Below, one piece after another: positions 1 to 7,194 of a stretch of DNA of 32,247 nt (position 1 is the first letter of the stretch; every line of letters starts with the position of its first letter). The translations under genes were made by a program, and so were the position numbers. The notes below the pieces were generated by a model, which was not told the origin of the DNA, did not search any database, and saw only the letters and a program-made list of their open reading frames with translations. Source of the DNA: Longivirga sp036510975. GTDB lineage: Bacteria; Actinomycetota; Actinomycetes; S36-B12; CAIYMF01. The stretch spans positions 1 through 32,247 of the forward strand of contig DATCCY010000014.1 of NCBI GenBank assembly GCA_036510975.1. The letters run 5' to 3'.

Positions 1-215
1 GCAAGGACGGCCTGCTGCACATCTCCAAGCTGCGCAGCCTGGCCGGTGGCAAGCGCGTCGAGAACGTCGACGACGTCGTGTCCATCGGGCAGAAGGTCCT
101 GGTCGAGATCTCCGAGATCGACGCGCGCGGCAAGCTGTCGCTCTCGCCGGTCGAGGACAACGCCGACGCGGAGGCCGCTGCGGCCCCGTCCGACGCCGAG
201 TCCGTCGAGGCCTGA
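1..215 (+). CDS. pnp: Polyribonucleotide nucleotidyltransferase (PNPase), C-terminal end only
   Basis: This is the last 71 codons of a gene that begins outside the window; the reading frame starts at base 3 and stops with TGA at 213-215. The segment reads as the end of an S1 RNA-binding domain (KDGLLHISKL, then GQKVLVEISEID and GKLSLSPVE) followed by an acidic, alanine-rich tail. PNPase degrades RNA phosphorolytically from the 3' end and the S1 domain grips the substrate. An S1 end alone could come from several proteins. The identification rests on the M16 peptidase and dapB that follow, which is the order known downstream of pnp in Streptomyces and Mycobacterium. A strong hairpin lies just beyond the stop. 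Confidence 0.85.
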   Translation, partial: KDGLLHISKLRSLAGGKRVENVDDVVSIGQKVLVEISEIDARGKLSLSPVEDNADAEAAAAPSDAESVEA

Positions 216-218
216 CCC

Positions 219-1598
219 TTGGCGACCAGCACGACCACCGCTCCGGGCACGCGGCGAGACCGCGTGCCCGGAGCGCATGAGCAGAAGGTCGGCTCCACGC
301 GCACCCTCCTCGTCGAGGAGGGTGCGCGTGTTCGTCGTACCGTCCTGCCCGGCGGCCTCCGGGTCGTCACCGAGAACGTCCCGGGCGTGCGCTCCGCGGC
401 GTTCGGGATCTGGGTCGGTGTGGGCTCGCGCGACGAGACCCCGGCCCAGGCGGGCGCCGCGCACTACCTCGAGCACCTGCTGTTCAAGGGCACCGAGCGC
501 CGTTCCGCGCTCGACATCTCCGCCGCGCTCGATGCGGTCGGCGGCGAGATGAACGCCTTCACCAGCAAGGAGTACACCTGCTACTACGCGCGTGTGCTCG
601 ACGCCGACCTGCCGCTGGCCGTCGACGTCGTCAGCGACCTGGTCACCTCCGCGCTGCTGCGCACCTTCGACGTCGACTCCGAGCGCGACGTGATCCTCGA
701 GGAGATCGCGATGCGCGACGACGATCCCGGGGACCTCGTCCACGAGGAGTTCGCCGACGCCATGTTCGGTCCGACCCCCCTCGGGCGCCCGATCCTCGGC
801 ACGGTCGAGACCATCGAGTCGATCACCCCGCGCGCCATCCGCGCGTTCTACAAGCGCCGGTACCGGCCCGAGAACATGGTCGTGGCCGCGGCGGGCAACG
901 TCGACCACACCGCCGTCGTTCGCCTGGTGCGCAAGGCCTTCGGCGCTGCGGGGTTCCTCGACGGCGACGCCGTCCCGGCGGTCCCGCGTGCGGGGGAGTT
1001 CCGCACTCGCGGCGCCGGCGACGTGCGCGTGCTGTCGAAGACCACCGAGCAGGCCAACGTCGTGCTCGGCGTCCCCGGGCTCGCCCGCGACGACCAGCGC
1101 CGCTTCGCGTTGAGCGTCCTCAACGCCGCTGTCGGTGGCGGCATGAGCAGCCGGCTCTTCCAGGAGATCCGCGAGAAGCGTGGCCTGGCCTACTCGGTGT
1201 TCTCCTTCGCCTCGCACTACGCGGACACCGGGATGTTCGGCGTCTACGCCGGCTGCATGCCGAAGAAGGTCGACGACGTCCTCGAGATCACCCGCGACGA
1301 GCTCGCGAAGGTAGCCGTGTACGGCCTCACCGACGAGGAGCTGCAGCGAGGCAAGGGCCAGGTGCGCGGCGGTCTCGTCCTCGGTCTCGAGGACACGGGC
1401 TCGCGGATGTCGCGGATCGGCAAGGCCGAGCTGCTCGCCGGCGAGCTGTGGTCGACCGCCGAGGTCCTGACCGCCATCGACTCCGTCACCGTCGACGACG
1501 TCCGTGAGATCGCGGGCGGCCTGCTCGAGGTCACGCCGACCCTCGCGGTGATCGGCCCGTTCGACACCGATCGCGACTTCTCCTCCGTCATCGCCTGA
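219..1598 (+). CDS. pepR: M16 family zinc metallopeptidase (processing-peptidase type)
   Basis: The protein has 459 residues, normal for bacterial M16B peptidases of about 430-460. The inverted zinc motif HxxEH is seen as HYLEH (H82, E85, H86), with the downstream glutamate ligand in ERDVILEE at about E162. A second, non-catalytic M16 domain follows, including GGGMSSRLFQEIREKRGLAYSV. These enzymes cleave peptides or small proteins; the actinobacterial substrate is unclear. The start is uncertain. TTG at 219 has a GAGG site 8 nt upstream. GTG at 264 is also in frame but lies in the arm of the 239-275 hairpin. The stretch GSTRTLL at residues 25-31 looks conserved in relatives (from memory), so the start should lie before about 290. 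dapB follows after 11 nt, so the two are probably cotranscribed. Confidence 0.9.
   Translation: MATSTTTAPGTRRDRVPGAHEQKVGSTRTLLVEEGARVRRTVLPGGLRVVTENVPGVRSAAFGIWVGVGSRDETPAQAGAAHYLEHLLFKGTERRSALDISAALDAVGGEMNAFTSKEYTCYYARVLDADLPLAVDVVSDLVTSALLRTFDVDSERDVILEEIAMRDDDPGDLVHEEFADAMFGPTPLGRPILGTVETIESITPRAIRAFYKRRYRPENMVVAAAGNVDHTAVVRLVRKAFGAAGFLDGDAVPAVPRAGEFRTRGAGDVRVLSKTTEQANVVLGVPGLARDDQRRFALSVLNAAVGGGMSSRLFQEIREKRGLAYSVFSFASHYADTGMFGVYAGCMPKKVDDVLEITRDELAKVAVYGLTDEELQRGKGQVRGGLVLGLEDTGSRMSRIGKAELLAGELWSTAEVLTAIDSVTVDDVREIAGGLLEVTPTLAVIGPFDTDRDFSSVIA
239..275 (+). terminator. Perfect 16-bp hairpin after pnp
   Basis: The arms 239-254 (CGCTCCGGGCACGCGG) and 260-275 are exact reverse complements with a 5-nt loop (CGAGA). 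The hairpin begins 23 nt after the pnp stop. No U-run follows, as is common for actinobacterial terminators. It lies inside the reading frame of the M16 peptidase if that gene starts at 219, so it may act as a terminator, an attenuator or an mRNA 3'-end stabiliser. Confidence 0.7.
296..330 (+). repeat. Second perfect 16-bp hairpin, inside the M16 peptidase 5' coding region
   Basis: Bases 296-311 (CACGCGCACCCTCCTC) pair perfectly with 315-330 around a 3-nt loop (GTC). It starts 20 nt after the 239-275 hairpin ends. It overlaps codons for T27 to V38 of the peptidase. It could be a second part of a tandem terminator for pnp, or an RNA structure controlling translation of the peptidase. Confidence 0.6.
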
Positions 1599-1609
1599 GA
1601 GGACCCGTC

Positions 1610-2359
1610 ATGACCACGCGCGTGGGCGTCATCGGTGCACTGGGACGGGTCGGCTCCTCGATCGTCGATGCCGTCGCGGCGGCACCGGACCTCGAGATCG
1701 TGGCTGCGATCGACAAGGGCGACCCGCTCGAGACTCTCATCGACACCGGGTGCGAGGTCGTCGTCGACTTCACCCATCCCGACGTCGTCCTGGGCGACGT
1801 GGAGTTCCTCGTGTCCCACGGCATCCACGCGGTGGTCGGCACCACCGGATGGGACGTCGAGCGCTACGCCCGGGTCAGCGGCTGGCTCGCGGCGACGCCG
1901 TCGACCGGCGTGCTCATCGCGCCCAACTTCGCCATCGGCGCGGTGCTCATGATGCGCTTCGCCGCCCAGGCGGCGCCCTACTTCGAGTCCGTCGAGATCG
2001 TCGAGCTGCACCACCCGGACAAGGTCGACGCGCCCTCCGGGACGGCAGCTGCCACCGCACGCGCTGTGGCCGAGGCCCGCCGCGAGGCAGGCGCTGCGCC
2101 GATGCCGGACGCCACGACCCAGGCGCTCAAGGGCGCCCGCGGTGCCGAGGTCGACGGCGTGCACGTGCACTCGGTGCGGCTGCGAGGACTGGTGTCGCAC
2201 CAGGAGGTCCTGCTCGGTGGCACGGGGGAGACCCTGGCGATCCGGCACGACAGCCTGTCCGTGTCGTCCTTCGCACCGGGCGTCCTGCTCGGGATCCGCA
2301 ACGTCGCGGCGCACCCGGGCCTCACCATCGGCCTGGACTCCTACCTCGGGCTCGGCTGA
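1610..2359 (+). CDS. dapB: 4-hydroxy-tetrahydrodipicolinate reductase
   Basis: DapB reduces the dapA product to tetrahydrodipicolinate with NAD(P)H, the second committed step of the lysine/diaminopimelate pathway, in the cytoplasm. The 249-residue product is full length. It shows the N-terminal dinucleotide-binding loop GALGRVG (9-15), and the catalytic stretch ELHHPDKVDAPSGTA with H134/H135 and K138. VGTTGW (76-81) and APNFAIG (104-110) are further family signatures. The ATG at 1610 has an AGAGGA ribosome site beginning within the M16 stop region, so translation is probably coupled to the peptidase gene. Its pathway partner dapA lies about 8.7 kb away, beyond an accessory block and thyX. Confidence 0.97.
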   Translation: MTTRVGVIGALGRVGSSIVDAVAAAPDLEIVAAIDKGDPLETLIDTGCEVVVDFTHPDVVLGDVEFLVSHGIHAVVGTTGWDVERYARVSGWLAATPSTGVLIAPNFAIGAVLMMRFAAQAAPYFESVEIVELHHPDKVDAPSGTAAATARAVAEARREAGAAPMPDATTQALKGARGAEVDGVHVHSVRLRGLVSHQEVLLGGTGETLAIRHDSLSVSSFAPGVLLGIRNVAAHPGLTIGLDSYLGLG

Positions 2360-2373
2360 GGGCGCGCGCGGAC

Positions 2374-3342
2374 ATGCGCGCCGTCGTCCGGGACTCCTAC
2401 GGGTCGCCCGACGTGCTGCGCGTCGAGGACGTCCCCGTCCCCGACATGGCATCCGGTCAGGTGCTCGTGCGGGTTCATGCCACCTCCGTGAACGACTACG
2501 ACTGGCACCTGCTGACCGGCCACCCGTTCGTCAACCGGGTGGTCGCACCCTGGCGGCCGAAGCACCGGATCCTCGGCTGCGACGCCGCGGGCACGGTCGA
2601 GGCGGTGGGGGACGCGGTGACGGGATTGCGCCCTGGGGACCGGGTCTACGGCGACATGTGCACCGCCGGGCTCGGCGCGTTCGCGGAGTACGTGTCGGCG
2701 CCGGCGTCGACCTTCGCGGTCATCCCGGGCTCGCTGACGTTCGAGCAGGCGGCCGCTGTCCCGGAGGCGGGCGGGCTCGCGATGCTCGGGATGCGCGCGC
2801 GCCGCCTCGTCGGCCCGGGCGACGACGTGCTCATCAACGGCGGGGGCGGTGGAGTGGGCACGATCGCGATCCAGACGGCGAAGTCGCTGGGCGCGCACGT
2901 CTCCGGTGTCGACGCCGCGCACAAGCTGGCGACCATGACCGCCGTCGGCGCCGACCGGGTCGTGGACTACCGGGTCGAGGACGTCGCGCGCGAGGGCCGA
3001 ACCTACGACCTCGTCCTCGACGTGGCGGCGTACCGCCCGATGTCGGCGTACCTGCGACTTCTCAAGCCCGGCGGCTACGCGGCGCTGATCGGCGGATCGA
3101 TCCCGAGGCTGTTCGCGACCATGGCGGTCGGACCAGTGAGGTCGAGGTTCTCCGACCGCGCCGTAGGCGTTCCGCTCTGGCGACCCAACAACCCCTCCGA
3201 CGTCGCCTACCTCGGCGCCCTGCTGGAGTCCGGCGCGGTGTCGCCCGTCATCGACTCCGTCCACCCGCTCGAGGACGTCGCCGACGCGATGCGACGCTTC
3301 GGCGCCCAGCAGCACACCGGCAAGATCGTCATCGCGGTCTGA
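2374..3342 (+). CDS. NAD(P)-dependent MDR oxidoreductase (quinone-reductase-like, zinc-free)
   Basis: The 322-residue product is a medium-chain dehydrogenase/reductase. The GroES-like domain covers about 1-120 with the family pattern LGCDAAGTVEAVG (68-80) and GDRVYG (88-93). The Rossmann domain follows with the glycine-rich loop GGGGGVG (156-162). The cysteines expected for a structural-zinc lobe are absent, which points to the quinone oxidoreductase/NADPH-dependent alkenal reductase branch and away from a zinc alcohol dehydrogenase. Substrate cannot be read from sequence. The ATG at 2374 lies 14 nt after the dapB stop, so it may be cotranscribed with dapB. It is not part of the conserved backbone and opens the accessory block. 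Confidence 0.85.
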   Translation: MRAVVRDSYGSPDVLRVEDVPVPDMASGQVLVRVHATSVNDYDWHLLTGHPFVNRVVAPWRPKHRILGCDAAGTVEAVGDAVTGLRPGDRVYGDMCTAGLGAFAEYVSAPASTFAVIPGSLTFEQAAAVPEAGGLAMLGMRARRLVGPGDDVLINGGGGGVGTIAIQTAKSLGAHVSGVDAAHKLATMTAVGADRVVDYRVEDVAREGRTYDLVLDVAAYRPMSAYLRLLKPGGYAALIGGSIPRLFATMAVGPVRSRFSDRAVGVPLWRPNNPSDVAYLGALLESGAVSPVIDSVHPLEDVADAMRRFGAQQHTGKIVIAV

Positions 3343-3399
3343 GCGAAGTCGGCGCCGCCGGTCGTCGTGCGCGGCTCGGGATGTTGTCCTCGCGACGCC

Positions 3400-3426
3400 T
3401 CTCATCCACAGGCGCTGTGGATGAGA
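3400..3426. terminator. 12-bp hairpin between convergent genes
   Basis: Bases 3400-3411 (TCTCATCCACAG) pair with 3415-3426 around a GCG loop, a perfect stem. It lies 57 nt after the oxidoreductase stop and between that gene and ltrA on the other strand, so it could terminate transcription from either side. The core resembles the CATCCACAG/CTGTGGATG repeats I associate with the surroundings of DUF222/HNH genes in actinobacteria; that is recollection only. Confidence 0.5.
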
Positions 3427-3668
3427 ATTCGCCGATTCGTTAATGTTCCCAACGGTTTCCGGCATAGGCGAACGTTAGCACTGGTGTACGATGGGGCGTG
3501 AAGTCGCTACCAGCGCCGGCCGCGTCCCGGGTGGATGCCGCGCTGGGGTCGGTGGTGTCGTCGCGTCGGGTCCGCCAGCTCGAGCATGGTCGCCCGGCCG
3601 GGTTCGCGGTCCTGGAGCCGGTGTTCCGTGGCGACCGCGCGTCGGCACTGCCGCGCCCTCGTGCGAGG
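3427..3668 (+). other. Non-coding stretch with a possible gene remnant from GTG 3498
   Basis: No complete gene is visible between the hairpin and the ltrA stop at 3669. A TACGAT box (3487-3492) lies 5 nt before a GTG at 3498. From there an open frame gives MKSLPAPAASRVDAALG and continues, after about 57 codons, as antisense to ltrA. A truncated gene whose 3' part was lost is possible. The local A/T-richer patch at 3425-3490 is unlike the surroundings and supports a promoter or foreign segment. I do not recognise the fragment. Confidence 0.25.
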
Positions 3669-4856
3669 TCAGGACGGCAGGTCGACCGACGGTGCCGTCC
3701 GCGCGTCGCGGGCGTCGAGGGCGACGTTGACCGCCACCATCGCAGCGGCGCAGAAGCCGGACACGAGCACACCCTGCGGCACGAACGACGCGAGGAGCAG
3801 CAGCGGTACGCCGAGCAGCGTTGCGCCCCGGCCGCGCGCCGACTCCTGCGGCCGCAGGTGCAGCCAGTACACGGTCACGACGTAGATCGACGCCGGCACG
3901 GTGACGCACGCCGTCGCGAGCGCCGCGCTGATGTCGGCGTGTCCCATCGCCTGGTCGACGGCGACCGCGATCCCAGCGCCGACAGCGGCTGCAGACGCGT
4001 ACACCACAAGGTGGCCGTAGCCCCAGACGAACGCCTGCCGGCTGCTCGTGAGCAGGTCCTCGGCCGACCGCGCGAAGTACTTCCACCACATGGAGAACAC
4101 GAGCAGCAGCCCGCCCAGCGCGATGCCCCAGACCGCCCCGATGTGCGAGTCCTGGCCTACCGCCGCCCCCATCGCGACCGAGCCCGAGAGCACCGACTCG
4201 CCCAGCACGATCAAGGTGAACAGGCTGTAGCGCTCGGCGATGTGGCCGGGGTGCCACGCGGTCCGCCCGCGACGCTCGCCGATCACCGGCACCAGCAGCT
4301 CGGCGGCCACGAGCCCGACGAAGCAGATCATCTTCACCGACGAGGGCACGAACAGCAGCGCGACCCAGCCGAGCTGGCAGAGCGTGACTCCGAGCGCCAT
4401 CCGCAGCGACGTCTCGCGGTGGGGCGGGTCGTCGTGGGCCGCGCGCAGCCACAGCAGCACGAGCGACGTGCGCATGATGCAGTAGCCGATCGTCACCACG
4501 AGGAAGTCGTGGTCGGTGAACGCGCTCGGGACGCCGGCGGCCAGGACCAGGGCCCCGGCGATCACCACGAAGATCGAGATCCGCCACTGCACGTCTCCGG
4601 TGTCGTAGGCGGAGGCGAACCACGTGACGTTCATCCACGCCCACCAGATGGCGAAGAACACCATGAGGTACGACACGACGTCGGTCGTCAGGTGCGCCGC
4701 GTGGTCCTCGGCATGGTGCAGCTCGGAAGCAGCGGCGGCGACGGCGACGACGAAGCACAGGTCGAAGAACAGCTCCAGCGGCGTCGACACCCGGTGCGGC
4801 TCGTCGGTGTCGCGGGAGACCATCGGTCTGCGCCACACGAGCGCACGGTCGCTCAC
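3669..4856 (-). CDS. Low temperature requirement protein A (LtrA) family membrane protein
   Basis: The 395-residue product matches the LtrA family by its N-terminal signature STPLELFFDLCFVVAVA and by WWAWMNVTWFASAYDTGD, followed by HPGHIAERYSLFTLIVLGESVL. About ten hydrophobic segments run through the protein, so it is an integral membrane protein. LtrA was named from a Listeria cold-growth mutant; its biochemical role is not established. GTG at 4856 is preferred because it overlaps the azlD stop as GTGA; ATG at 4823 is an in-frame alternative. It is the last gene of the DUF2461-azlC-azlD-ltrA operon. The tie to AzlCD suggests, but does not show, a link to amino-acid export or membrane homeostasis. 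Confidence 0.85.
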   Translation of the reverse strand: MSDRALVWRRPMVSRDTDEPHRVSTPLELFFDLCFVVAVAAAASELHHAEDHAAHLTTDVVSYLMVFFAIWWAWMNVTWFASAYDTGDVQWRISIFVVIAGALVLAAGVPSAFTDHDFLVVTIGYCIMRTSLVLLWLRAAHDDPPHRETSLRMALGVTLCQLGWVALLFVPSSVKMICFVGLVAAELLVPVIGERRGRTAWHPGHIAERYSLFTLIVLGESVLSGSVAMGAAVGQDSHIGAVWGIALGGLLLVFSMWWKYFARSAEDLLTSSRQAFVWGYGHLVVYASAAAVGAGIAVAVDQAMGHADISAALATACVTVPASIYVVTVYWLHLRPQESARGRGATLLGVPLLLLASFVPQGVLVSGFCAAAMVAVNVALDARDARTAPSVDLPS

Positions 4857-5170
4857 AGCGCCCACCCGAGGTGGCGGAACACAGCGGCCGTCGCTGCGGC
4901 GACGATGACGACGACGAGGAACGGCGCGCGTAGAAGCAGGGCGACGACCGCGGCCGCGAGGCCGGCCGCGCGTGCGTCCAGGACCAGGGTCTGGCCGACC
5001 GCGAAGGTCTGGACGGCGACGAGTGCCATGAGCAGGGCGATCGGCAGCGCGTCGGAGATCTCGCGGACGATCGGCCGCTCGAGGAAGTGCTCCGGAACGG
5101 AGTGTCCGCCGAGCTTCGCGGCGTAGCAGCCGAGCGTCGCGAGGATCACCGCCCACCAGGTCGCGCTCAC
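4853..5170 (-). CDS. azlD: AzlD family branched-chain amino acid exporter subunit
   Basis: This 105-residue hydrophobic protein has about four predicted membrane segments, the usual size for AzlD. Family-like features are WWAVILATLGCYAAKLGGH at the N terminus, followed by R-IVREISDALPIALLMAL. AzlD works with AzlC as a two-component exporter of branched-chain amino acids and analogues (known for Bacillus AzlCD and Corynebacterium BrnFE). Start GTG 5170 overlaps the azlC stop by 4 nt and the azlD stop overlaps the ltrA start by 4 nt, which indicates translational coupling on both sides. Confidence 0.9.
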   Translation of the reverse strand: MSATWWAVILATLGCYAAKLGGHSVPEHFLERPIVREISDALPIALLMALVAVQTFAVGQTLVLDARAAGLAAAVVALLLRAPFLVVVIVAAATAAVFRHLGWAL

Positions 5171-5901
5171 GGCTCGACCTTCCCGCGCACGGCCAGCACG
5201 CCGGCGACCACCGCGACGATGGCCGTGAGCAGCACCGGCACGCCGGGTCGCAGGAACGGCGTGAGGACCAGGGCGACCGCAGCCGCGCAGAGCCCGATCG
5301 TCCACGTGCGCCGGTCGTTGAGCCGCGGCCACACGAGCGCGATGAAGCCGGCGGGGATCGCGGCGTCGAGCCCCCAGATCTTCGGGTCGCCGAGCGCGTT
5401 GGCGCCGATCGAGCCGGCCAGCGTGGCGATGTTCCAGAACACGAACACCGACAGTCCGGTCGCCCAGAATGCGAGGCGCGAGGCACGCCCGCCGTCGTGC
5501 TCGACAGAGCGACCGACCGCCATCGCGGTCGACTCGTCGATGGTGAGCTGCGCGGCGGCGAGACGACGCAGCCCGTGCACCTGGAGCACCGGCGCCATCG
5601 CGAGCGCGTAGAAGGCGTTGCGGAACCCGAGCATCACGCTCGTCGCCACCGCGGAGATCGTGCCTCCGCCGGCGATGAGCACGCCGACCAGCGCGAACTG
5701 CGACCCGCCGGTGAACATCAGCGCCGAGAGGAACTGCGTCTGCAGCACCGACAGGCCACCGGTCACGGAGATGGCACCGAAGGACACGCCGTACGCCGCC
5801 ACCGCCACGCCGACCCCGATCGCGTTGACCACGATCGCGCGTCGTTCCTCGTGCCAGTGGGTCGCGCCGTCGGACCCCACGTCCCCCGCGAGGGAGCTCA
5901 C
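5167..5901 (-). CDS. azlC: AzlC family branched-chain amino acid exporter
   Basis: The 244-residue product carries the AzlC signatures AYGVSFGAISVTGGLS, FTGGSQFALVGVL and LGFRNAFYALAMAP, then LTIDESTAMAV. It has about seven membrane segments. It is the larger subunit of the AzlCD/BrnFE-type amino acid exporter. GTG 5901 overlaps the upstream DUF2461 stop as GTGA, and its own stop overlaps the azlD start in the same way. No regulator of the Lrp type lies nearby in the window, so expression probably follows the promoter in front of the DUF2461 gene. Confidence 0.93.
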   Translation of the reverse strand: MSSLAGDVGSDGATHWHEERRAIVVNAIGVGVAVAAYGVSFGAISVTGGLSVLQTQFLSALMFTGGSQFALVGVLIAGGGTISAVATSVMLGFRNAFYALAMAPVLQVHGLRRLAAAQLTIDESTAMAVGRSVEHDGGRASRLAFWATGLSVFVFWNIATLAGSIGANALGDPKIWGLDAAIPAGFIALVWPRLNDRRTWTIGLCAAAVALVLTPFLRPGVPVLLTAIVAVVAGVLAVRGKVEP

Positions 5902-6563
5902 CGCGGCTCCGGCGGCACACCGTCGTCGACCGGCCCGACGTGATCGGTGAGCCACTCGACCAGCGGGGTCATCGCACGCCAGCTCTTCTGCACGTGCGTC
6001 AGCGCCTTGCGGGTCGAGACCCACGCGGGCGTCCCGTCGTGGCGCTCGACCGTGAGGGACCGGTGACGCAGCAGGTCGACTCTCGGGTGGTCCTCGGCGA
6101 CCCCGCGAGGGCGCGTCTTCATGACGTCGCCACCCAGGGTCAGGCCGCCCTTCTCGGCGGTCGCGATCGCCTTCTCCAGCACGACGCCTGACGCCGAGTC
6201 GACGGCGTCGCGGAAGCGCGCGAGCTGCGTCGGCGCCGAGGACCACCAGCCGCCCGCGACCATCAGGCCGCTCGCGGAGACCTGAACGTAGTAGCCGACG
6301 GAATCCTCGGTCGGGACGTAGGCCCCCTGGTGGTCCTTGTACGGCGTCTTGTCCTTGGAGAACCGGACGTCCTTGTAGGGGCGGAAGATCTTGCCCTCGC
6401 CGAACTCGTCCGCGAGCTCGGCCAGCAGGTCCTCGATCGGGCCGCGCACGACCGCGTCGTACTGCGACTTGTGCGCCGTCCACCACGCCCTGGTGTTCTC
6501 GGCCGTCAGCGCGTCGTAGAACTCGAACGCCTCGACCGGGATGCCCTGGAACTTCGCCGCCAT
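5898..6563 (-). CDS. DUF2461 (TIGR02453) family protein
   Basis: The 221-residue product has the family hallmark near the N terminus, NTRAWWTAHKSQY, and the KDVRFSKDKTPYK motif at about residues 64-76. SASGLMVAGGWW and VDLLRHRSLTV match further conserved blocks. The biochemical function of the family is unknown. It is the first gene of a four-gene minus-strand operon with azlC, azlD and ltrA; its stop overlaps the azlC GTG. ATG 6563 is preceded by a TAGGCT box 6 nt upstream with no room for a ribosome site, so the transcript is probably leaderless. Confidence 0.88.
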   Translation of the reverse strand: MAAKFQGIPVEAFEFYDALTAENTRAWWTAHKSQYDAVVRGPIEDLLAELADEFGEGKIFRPYKDVRFSKDKTPYKDHQGAYVPTEDSVGYYVQVSASGLMVAGGWWSSAPTQLARFRDAVDSASGVVLEKAIATAEKGGLTLGGDVMKTRPRGVAEDHPRVDLLRHRSLTVERHDGTPAWVSTRKALTHVQKSWRAMTPLVEWLTDHVGPVDDGVPPEPR

Positions 6564-6569
6564 GGCGCG

Positions 6570-6575
6570 AGCCTA
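6570..6575 (-). promoter_or_regulatory. -10 box TAGGCT for the DUF2461-azlCD-ltrA operon
   Basis: On the minus strand TAGGCT is followed by 6 nt (CGCGCC) and then the ATG at 6563. This is the spacing of actinobacterial leaderless promoters, where the start codon is also the transcript start. The same pattern recurs in front of seven other genes here. Confidence 0.6.
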
Positions 6576-6596
6576 GGGGAGCGGGACGTCGTGCGG

Positions 6597-7163
6597 TCAG
6601 TCGATGCGGGCTGAGCAGCGGACCTGCCGGAGGGCACCCGAACCGAGCCCGCCCTCGAGCGTCCGGCTCGCTCCGTCGGCAGTGAGTCCCGCGGAGGCGA
6701 GGAAGGCCAGTCGCGCGTCGTCCCCGGTGGCGACCCAGGTCAGCAGCTCGTTGCCGCCGGTCTCGCGCAGGGTGTCGACGACGGCCGCGAGCAGCCGGGA
6801 GCCGTGTCCCCGACGCGTCCGGTCGTCGCGCACGACGAGGTCGACGATCTCGCAGCTCGTGCCGTCCGGGGCGGCGTCAGGGTCGTGCGACGGCTCGGCG
6901 AGCGCGTAGGCAACGACGTCGTCGCCCTCCAGCGCGACGAGGACCACGTGCCGGGGGCTCGGCGGTGAGGAGACCGCGTCGACCCAGTCGCGTGCGAGGT
7001 CGTCGAGCGACACGGCGTCGAGCGCATCGCGGGGGAGCAGGTCGTCGGGCTGCGCCCGCCACGAGGCCAGGGTGATGGCCGCGATCGCCGCGCAGTCGGC
7101 CGGGCGGGCCCGGCGCACCGCCGCATCGGGAGCCGGTGCGGACACGGGCTGCTGATCGCTCAT
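6597..7163 (-). CDS. GNAT family N-acetyltransferase
   Basis: The 188-residue product has the GNAT fold pattern. The N-terminal strand and helix (VRRARPADCAAIAAITLASW) are followed by the core VALEGDDVVAYALAEP and EIVDLVVRDDRTRRGHGSRLLAAVVDTL, which includes the R-R-G-H-G-S acetyl-CoA pyrophosphate loop. The C-terminal motif (TWVATGDDARLAFLASAGL) also fits. The acceptor substrate cannot be inferred. ATG 7163 is chosen; ATG 7172 is three codons longer. The gene is divergent from the flavoenzyme gene with only 31 nt between start codons, so their promoters must overlap. Confidence 0.85.
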   Translation of the reverse strand: MSDQQPVSAPAPDAAVRRARPADCAAIAAITLASWRAQPDDLLPRDALDAVSLDDLARDWVDAVSSPPSPRHVVLVALEGDDVVAYALAEPSHDPDAAPDGTSCEIVDLVVRDDRTRRGHGSRLLAAVVDTLRETGGNELLTWVATGDDARLAFLASAGLTADGASRTLEGGLGSGALRQVRCSARID

Positions 7164-7181
7164 GAACCCCATCCTCGCGGG

Positions 7182-7187
7182 TAGCGT
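7182..7187 (+). promoter_or_regulatory. -10 box TAGCGT for the flavin oxidoreductase gene
   Basis: TAGCGT is followed by 7 nt and the GTG at 7195. The spacing fits a leaderless promoter and is the main reason for choosing 7195 over the in-frame ATG at 7162, which lies upstream of this box and overlaps the GNAT start. Confidence 0.6.
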
Positions 7188-7194
7188 GCGAACC

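Noticed and set aside
1244..2452. Minus-strand frame opposite dapB
   Set aside because: Antisense to a gene with complete dapB motifs; translation is R/H/G-rich.
3498..5126. 542-codon plus-strand frame through ltrA and azlD
   Set aside because: Beyond base 3668 it is antisense to genes with clear membrane-protein homology; only the first 57 codons are kept as a possible remnant.
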